Shown piece after piece: positions 56,997-64,000 of a stretch of DNA of 64,000 nt; position 1 is the stretch's first letter, and every line of letters begins with the position of its first letter. The notes beneath the pieces were generated by a model. That model was given only the letters and a program-made list of their open reading frames with translations, did not search any database and was not told where the DNA came from. The DNA is from Pythium myriotylum (lineage: Eukaryota > Oomycota > Peronosporomycetes > Pythiales > Pythiaceae): assembly GCA_023091665.1 (NCBI GenBank), contig JALJCQ010000007.1:744001-808000 (forward strand), read 5' to 3'. A program made the translations under genes and the position numbers.

Positions 56997-59900
56997 ATGG
57001 AGCCGGGAGACGCCGCCGAGTATGCGGCGCTCGACGCCGAGGTCCGCGCCGCGTGCCTCGCGCTCGCGCCGCAGCTAGGCGGCGCCGCCGTCGCGCTCGG
57101 CGACCTCGACGAGCTCTGCGTCGCGCTACGCCGGCCCGTGCGCGACGCGCGCGAGCGCCAGCAGCTCATGGCGCAGCTCGACCCGACCGACGCCATGCGC
57201 ATCGACCGCGCCGCCGTCACGGCCTGGCTGCTCGACGAGCTGCTCCGCGAGCGGCTCGCCGACCCGCGGCAGCGCAACGCGGCGCCGCCAGCCGCCCCGG
57301 CCACGCCCGTCTGGGAGCAGATCGTCGACGCGGACGGCGCGAGCTTCTTCTACCAGACGCGCTCGGGCGAGTCGGCGTGGGAGATCGAGGCGCTCGTGGC
57401 GCGGCTCTGGCGCCACTTGGACGAGACGGACGAGGCGCGAGCGCTGCGAGCGGCGCTGGATGCCGACGGCTTCGCGGCCGTCGAGACGAGCGAGCTGCGG
57501 GACGAGCTGCAGGCGCTCTTCGACCGCTTCGACGACGACCGCTCGGGCACGCTGGACGCGAGCGAGTTCCAAGACCTCTGCGTGGCCGTCGGCTTCCTGC
57601 TCGGACCGGACGCGAGCGTGCTGCTGGCGACCATGCAGGCCGTGGACCCGTTCGGCGGCGGCGCGACCGTGTCCTGGGAGGCGCTGCTGCGCTTCTGGAC
57701 GACGCACATGCCGTTCCAGCGACGCACGCGACTCGCAGCACCGTGGGATCTCTGGGAACGAGTCGAACGGCTCGACACGCGCTCGGCGGCGCCGTGGTTC
57801 CGCCACGTGACCACGCAGACCGAGCGCTGGAGCCACCCGGCGACCGAGCAGCGCGTCGTGGATCTGCTCACCAAGCTCTTCCCGAGCGCCAAGCTCGAGT
57901 GGAAGCAGCGGACCGAGATGCTGTACGAGCTGCAGCTCCAGGCTGAGAAGAAACCGAGTGCGGAGACGAAAGAGAGTGACCAAGAGAAACGAACGTGGAC
58001 GCTGAAGGAGTGTCGTCAAGTGTTTTCGTTGCTCGGACACGAGTGCGTGAGGCGAGAGCACGTCGTGGCGGCGGTCGGAACACTTCAGGCTCGCTACGGC
58101 GGCGAATCGATCGAGGGGCTCAGCGCGGAGACCGTGGAGAAGTGGATGCTCCATTGCGTGGCACGCGTGGAAATGGACGGGTGGGAAGAGTGCGTGGATG
58201 AGGCGTCGGGTGCTCGGTACTACTACCACGAGACTCTCGGCGTAACGCAATGGGACCCTCCTCACTTGGAGGATCGCATGACCAAGATGATGGCGCGCTT
58301 CAGCGGCGAGTCGGGCTCGACTGAAGACAAAATCCGGCGCATCTTTCGCCATTACGACGAGGACGAGAGCGGTAGCATCAGCTTCAGCGAGTTCAAGCGG
58401 CTCTACGTGGCTCTGCTCGGTCGCAAAGAGGCTCTCTCGGGAGAGAGCGACGCCGAGGACCAGCAGATCCGGCAGGTCTTCAGTCTACTTGACACGAGCG
58501 GTGATGATGAAGTCAGTCTGGATGAGTTCATGGTCTGGTGGAAGACGAAAATGAACATCGAGGACGAAGAGACCGAGGACCAGAAGCGCGAGCGTCTGGA
58601 AAGCGAGCGCAGGCGCATTGCGACTGAGTTTCTGCAGTATCACGACGCACTGATTATCAGAAAAACTTCGTTGGAAGACGAGCGAGACGAAACGACTTCG
58701 GTGGTGCTGTTCGAGTCCAATATGCTTCCTCGGTTGGTCGGAGTGCTCGGCAAGTACTCGCTGAAGGGTTTGGCCTACCGTGATGCTCTGGCTGTTCTGG
58801 TCAAGCCCTCCAACCTTTTTGACCAGGAGGTTGCATTGGACGATTTCCTCGCTTGGTACGCGACGTTCGAAGCCAGCGAGAAAGAGAAAGAGGAGCTCGC
58901 AGCACAGAAAGCACGAGCAGCAGCGTTATTGCAGGCGCAAGAAGCGGAAGCAAAAGAAAAGGCGAGGAAGCTCAAGATGATTCGCAAAGGACAACTGCTC
59001 ACGAAAGCCATCGCCAGTGATGCTGCTGTCAGTGGCGCACCCGAGCCAGCGGAGGTAGTTTGGAAACGACATATCCAAACCTTGTTTCGCAAGTTCGACA
59101 AGGATAACTCAGGTTATCTGGACGCTTCGGAGCTAAAAGAGCTCACCCGTGCGCTCGGTCACGCCCTAAATGACGCGCAGGTGAAGCAGATGATGATGGT
59201 GATGGATTCAAGCGGTGATGAGCGCGTGAGCGTGGACGAGTTTGTGACGTTCTGGACGGCGTTCCAGCGGCGTAAGCGAGCTGCCGATTCTGGGCCGACG
59301 AAGACTCACGAGGCGGGCAAGGCAAAGACCGAGGAAGATCCGCATCGACGTGACGCCATCTCTATGGTCGACGCGTCGGCAAATCTTGCCGTGAACATGG
59401 AGCTTGCGAAGGAGCGAGCGCTGAACATGACGATGGTAGACGTGAAAGAGGCACTCGGCGACTGGAAAGAATCGCTGCTGGATCGTGCGCGCAAGAAGAA
59501 AGAGGCGAAACTGCTGGCCGAACAGAATCGCAGGCGACTCGAAGAGCTCAAGAAAGAGTGGGCGGCCTTCGTCCCCACCAAGAAGCGTCGCTACGCACAC
59601 CTTGATGTGACGTGGATCGAACCTGACGTCGTGCGCTGTGTCAGCGACATGGTTCGCGTCATCAGTGTTCGCACGCGTCCTCTTCAGCGTCAAGATGCAG
59701 CCCAACGCATTCAGCGGATCATGCGTGGTGTAGTAACACGCATGCGCCTGTTTACGATGGTGCAGCAGCGATTCCAGGCCCACGTGGATCTCGGGACCTC
59801 GTTCTTCTATTACGTCGACAGTGAGGATAATGGTCGTGTGTGGCTCCACCGTCCACTCTTCCCGACAATTACCTCGGCCGTGTCGCCGTGGGAACTGAAT

Positions 59901-61857
59901 GACTGCCGCGACAAGATTCAGCGATTCCATTTCGTGAAGCGTCAGCGTGAGATGGCCACGAAGAAGCGCTACTATGAGAAATTCTGCACGGCCACAGGGG
60001 TGACAACGGCCCAGTGGAAACTTGGGCGTCTGTTTTACGTGCCTGCGAGTTTCGTGATGTTCAGTGTCGTCGAGAAAGTGCGGCAGCGCTTACTGGGGAG
60101 TCTGTGGCAGGCGCTACGGGAGCGGCGCTTCGTGCTGGCTGAGCTCATGGCTCGAAGTCACTGGCGGCAGCTCACGCAACGCAGCAACAGCGACGCAGCG
60201 ACACCGCTGCCTCTGCACCATGTCGTGAAATTCCACAGGGAATTCCCATTCCGGCTCATCAAGGCGATTTACCGAGGTTATCCCGATGCCGTGAGAGAGC
60301 GAGACGCGTACGGGAGAACGCCGGTGCATCTCGCGCTACGGGAACGTTGTAGCCTGCAAATAGTCCACCTTCTTCTCTCGCAACGGCATCGTCTCGTCGA
60401 CCCCGAGACGAGAACAACCAAGCGGATGAGTGTGTGGCAAATGCAAAGTACCTCAGGGGAAACGCCTCTCCACCTCGCGCTTCGTTACTGCGCCTCACTC
60501 GAGCTTCTGCGATGGATCTGCCGTGAAAAGAGCTTTGTTAGAGTACGAGATAAAGTCTTCCAAATCAGGAATCTGCGCGGCGAGAACGTGTTCCACATTG
60601 TTCTATCCACTCTGTTCAACGGTGGTAGCCAAGGCGCGTATTGGCGATCGGTCGTGTTGGTGTTGTTCAGAGTATGGCCAGCTCACACGATCTGCTCTTT
60701 TGCCAACAGCGCGGGCAATCTGCCACTCCACGTCGCCATCGAGCGCTACGCCAACGTGCTGAACCAGCGAGTAACGCATACACAAGCGACGCCTCAACCG
60801 GGAGAAGAGGACGATTGCTGGCAGTGGCTGTTGCAGCTGTTGATCGATCAGTATCCCCAAGCACTTCTGGTTCGCCGTGAACACGACGCACTGACGGCCA
60901 TGCACTTGCTGATCCGCGCTCACCTGATCTCCGAGATATTTGTGCTCGAATCACTCACGAAGGCTCTGTCGCTGCATCATCATCGTGATTCGCCCGGTGG
61001 CACTTCAAGCAGCGAAGAACAGCTTGTCAGACAGCTGTGGTTTCAGGACACAGAGACAACACTGCTACACTTCGCGTTGTTGCATCGAAGCGCCTCGGCG
61101 AAGCTTCTCGGGGCGCTGCTGGACTGCATGCCCAGCACCTGTCGTATAAAGATGCTGCCACAAGAAGAGCTACCACTGCACCTTGCTGCATTTTTGCCCC
61201 TTTGTTCTGTCCGACCCGCTGGAACGCCGCGGCCTTCGCGCACTCGTGATGGCTGCGAATGCCTCGTCACCTAACGCCGGTGTGTTACGCGCCTTGGTGG
61301 ATGCCACACCTGCTCAGAAGCTCACTGCAAGTGCACGCACGCGCCAGGTGACGCCCCTCTTTGCCATCTCCTTGCGCAAGTGCAACACGGCAGTTGTCAC
61401 AAGTAGGGTTTTAGGCGATTTGGCTGGCAAATTCGAGGAAGTCGAGAACGACGAAGCCTACTTTGAGTCCATGGCGAAGGCGCGCCACCGCCGACAGCAC
61501 CGGTGTCCGAATTCTGCTTGGACTTTTGAGAAAATTCTTGACCTAATGGAGCGCAACCCCGTGGACGAGGCTGTCATCCAGCGGTCGCTCTTTGCGATCA
61601 ACGAAAAGCTGCGCCAAATCCAGCTGCAGACTGGGCATGTCGCCGGAGACCACGAAGACGCGCAGGATATTGTGGTTGAGACTGTCACTCTGAATCCGAA
61701 ATGGCTGCTGGTGCAGCGGGTCCACCAGACATTGTTCGAGCTGCCCTGGAATCCACGCGTCCAGCTGCTGGGGCAGGCTGTGCTGGCGAAATTACTCCCG
61801 ACGGCGTTTGCGAAGGCGGCGTACAAAGCCCGCATCAATCCCTACTTCAATCTATGA
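56997..61857 (+). CDS. Giant WW/EF-hand/IQ/ankyrin protein with an apparent +1 frame break
   Basis: The main frame runs from the ATG at 56997 to 61274 (1425 aa), but matching sequence continues in the next frame to a TGA at 61857. The break falls near the TTTTTGCCCC run at about 61190-61205. Two WW-type segments lie at ~105 (WEQIVDADGASFFYQT) and ~400 (YYYHETLGVTQWDPP). About five EF-hands include FDRFDDDRSGTLDASEF, FRKFDKDNSGYLDASEL and MDSSGDERVSVDEF. Then an IQ motif (AAQRIQRIMRGVVTRMRLF) and a C-terminal ankyrin block (LPLHLAA) that carries across the break (LRALVMAANASSPNAGVLRA). It is probably a calcium-responsive scaffold; function unknown. Confidence 0.8.
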
Positions 61858-63011
61858 GACTAAACGCTTCAAGGTCTCGGCGGGGCGTGAACAGAACTAG
61901 ACGCACTCGGCACCAAAAATCGTTTGCGGCTGAGGAACCTTCGGGGATCTGGACTCACCTGGGCAAAACGCGTTGTCGTCAAAGGTCTCAGGTCCTCTAC
62001 GACCTACACCAATCCGAGATGCTCTGATCGAGGTCCTTCTTGAAGCCGTAAACCGGATGTCGCGGGATCCTTTTCCGCGAATGTCACGCAGGAATTCAGG
62101 CTTCCGTGGAACGACCGGCGTGGGTGAGAAGCTGATGATGGCTTCGAGACATTCGAAAACGAATCACTGCGCCCCAAGTCGATGACGTATTTCATGGAAA
62201 GCGATATGGATACACTATCATGTCTCGTAATTCATCCACGCCGGATTGTTGAATCGTGAGGCTCGTCTGTGAAGCTCTCAAGTCTCCAGTTCGCCCCAGT
62301 TCAGTTCGCCACCGAGGTGGGAGAGAGAGAGAGAGAGAATTGACACAGAGAGAGTGACCGCTTCTTGTTAATAATGGCCACGCTCACGAACTCACTGCAT
62401 CATACACACTCGATCGTGCGTTCGCGTCCCACGAGCCCACGGCAGGGGGGTACTTCACGGTCTCTGCAGTCGAGGCACTTTCTTCTATCGATGTACGGAC
62501 CGATTGCGAGTCAGCACATCCCATGTCGTCTTCAGCGCGTCATCGCTGCGTGCATCGAGGGGTGGTCCTACTCTTGAGGAACAATGTGCAGGTTTTCTTC
62601 TATGGGCAGGTGCCTCCTCAATCCACTCTTCCTCTTCCTATTCGGACACTCGCTTTGTGGGGCGCGAGAAAAACAGTCCCGACAGTTAGACAGTTCAAGG
62701 ATTCCTGGGAAGGATAGGCCGGAAACGGAACGGCGCCTTGTCCGTCCTCTCCAGCTGGTCCACTCTCATCCGAGTCTCACGTGATGCACCCACGGTGCTC
62801 GACCAGTATCGCATGCCAACTGGCGCGGGCTTTTGGTGGAAGGATGAGACCGAGCCCGATCTTTCCGGGTCACCCTCTCTTGCAAATGCGAGAAAGGCGG
62901 GAACAGCTGCTTGCACCATCAGCGCCCCTCATTCAGTCGCTCGGCTTGCTTGACTGATGAAAACTGGCATTCCCCAATCGCCTCCCGATACCAAACAAAA
63001 AGTCGAATATC
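61858..63011. other. 1.15-kb intergenic region
   Basis: Contains a (GA)n tract at about 62320-62338. It includes a CCTCATTCAGTCGCTC initiator-like sequence near 62926, about 85 bp before the last gene. No gene supported. Confidence 0.5.
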
Positions 63012-64000
63012 ATGAGCGCCAAAGCGGCGCGGATAGCGGACGCCAAGCCGCGCTGCTGGTCGGCCAACTCGTCGGGCTTCTCCACGGGCAACAGCACCAT
63101 TGCCTCGTCTCTCTCGACGGTCACCAACAGCGGCCAGTTCACTGACCTGCTGTCTTCCTTTGCCTCGAGCTTCGCTGAGAGCCGAGTCCAGACGGCCACG
63201 GTCGCCGATGCCGCGACACGCCCAGCAGGCATCTCGCCTGGCATGATGGACTCACTCATTGAGCTGGCTTCCAAGACCGCCACCAAGCTCGCCAGCGAGG
63301 CGCAGGCCTCGTTGCAAACCCCAATGAAGCGCAAGAACGTGCAGCTCGTCTCGCGCATGAACGGCGTTGAGCTCTTCGAGAGCGTGCGACCGCAGGCCCC
63401 ACAGGAGATGCCTGTGTCGGAGCTGCGGCAAACTGACAGGAGAATGTCGTTCTCGCGGTCTCTCTGGAACCGTCTCAAGCTGAAGCGCACACGATCGGCA
63501 CCAGTGCCGCCGACGTACGACATGCCAGTGTACAAGCCAGCCCTGCTACCACCACACGTGCCTCGTGTCTTCGGTCTCGCTCAGGTGCACGCGACGATGG
63601 ACGAGCTCAAGGACATCATCGGCCACCGCAGCATCCACGCATCGTCGATCCTGCACCCGGGTATGGACAAGTCGGGCCTCCGCCACTCGCTGATCGACCT
63701 CGTCGACGAGGCCGCGTGCCTCCGCGTGATGAAGATGCCGCCGACCGACCCGACCGGCGAGCCTCGAGACTTCCTCATCGTCGAGTACCATCATGCATTC
63801 AAGACCCCGACCGGCAAGAACGGCTACGTCGTGGCTTGCCATTCGGTCCACTGGACCGGATGCCCGTCTCCATCGGAAGAGACGGTGCGCGGCAGCATCT
63901 ACCGCTCGGGCATCGTTGCGCTCGAGTCTGACAACTACCCCGACCGCATGGATCTCTACTGTGCCGCCGAGGTGAACCTCAAGGCCGACGTGGCCGAGCA
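63012..64000 (+). CDS. START-like protein, 3' end outside the window (partial)
   Basis: The frame opens with ATG at 63012 and stays open to the window end (>329 aa). The N-terminal ~180 residues are Ser/Thr/Ala-rich with a basic patch (RRMSFSRSLWNRLKLKRTRS). From about residue 185 a START-like domain begins (VFGLAQVHATMDELKDIIGH) and ends with SIYRSGIVALES. That segment matches GVLFSSGIVAVES at 43850 and GSFYHTGYVFVES in the START-FYVE gene. Any FYVE or other C-terminal domain lies beyond the window. Confidence 0.75.
   Translation, partial: MSAKAARIADAKPRCWSANSSGFSTGNSTIASSLSTVTNSGQFTDLLSSFASSFAESRVQTATVADAATRPAGISPGMMDSLIELASKTATKLASEAQASLQTPMKRKNVQLVSRMNGVELFESVRPQAPQEMPVSELRQTDRRMSFSRSLWNRLKLKRTRSAPVPPTYDMPVYKPALLPPHVPRVFGLAQVHATMDELKDIIGHRSIHASSILHPGMDKSGLRHSLIDLVDEAACLRVMKMPPTDPTGEPRDFLIVEYHHAFKTPTGKNGYVVACHSVHWTGCPSPSEETVRGSIYRSGIVALESDNYPDRMDLYCAAEVNLKADVAE

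Noticed and set aside
57126..58352. 408-aa minus-strand ORF
   Set aside because: Antisense to the WW/EF-hand gene, no recognisable domain.
61190..61205. Programmed ribosomal frameshift site
   Set aside because: The homopolymer context fits a sequencing or mutational indel better, and no known +1 slippery codon pair with a stop was seen.

Overview
The window is eukaryotic nuclear DNA from an oomycete, probably a Pythium- or Phytophthora-like species (inference; no species can be named). The main evidence is: two GPI-anchored elicitin-like genes at the left end (elicitins are an oomycete family); a close match to the oomycete initiator (GCTCATT...) upstream of one of them; dense gene packing; short GT-AG introns of about 45-130 bp; START-like/FYVE proteins typical of oomycetes; an unusually tailed myosin; and short TTTAGGG tracts. 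No rRNA, tRNA or CRISPR array was seen.

Left part (1-13.7 kb): tandem elicitin-like genes, a BAHD-like acyltransferase, then about 1.8 kb of decayed coding sequence that seems to include a third, broken elicitin-like copy. Next come a seven-exon Tat-SF1/CUS2-like splicing factor, a CDF zinc transporter with a His-rich loop, a three-exon papain-type protease, a PH-domain protein and a membrane-anchored metallophosphatase.

Middle (13.7-44.5 kb): a large leucine-rich-repeat protein; the spliceosomal WD40-cyclophilin PPWD1; a nine-exon UBAC2-like rhomboid/UBA protein with an apparent one-base frame break; a RING protein; a giant myosin with IQ, ankyrin, PH and C2-like tail; a compact alpha-tubulin acetyltransferase divergent from a twin-CX9C protein; several small unknown proteins; a bZIP-like protein; GGPP synthase; a reelin-like secreted protein; a double ubiquitin-like coiled-coil protein; and a START-like protein. 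At least three gene pairs are divergent over 136-222 bp and probably share promoters.

Right part (44.5-64 kb): a complete, very young Ty1/copia retrotransposon (45126-51117; 326-bp LTRs differing at one base, 5-bp target duplication, intact gag-pol plus an extra 160-codon ORF) lies next to a hAT-like transposase relic. It is followed by a secreted M14 carboxypeptidase, a START-FYVE protein, a giant WW/EF-hand/IQ/ankyrin protein with an apparent +1 frame break, and a START-like gene that runs off the end.

Most genes are ordinary housekeeping or oomycete lineage genes and do not form an operon-like system. The best leads for something little described are the extra ORF in the copia element, the initiator shared by LTR and host promoter, the decayed elicitin locus and the myosin tail. 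All protein names rest on motif recognition by eye, without database searches; splice sites were chosen by hand from GT/AG position, reading frame and family alignment from memory.
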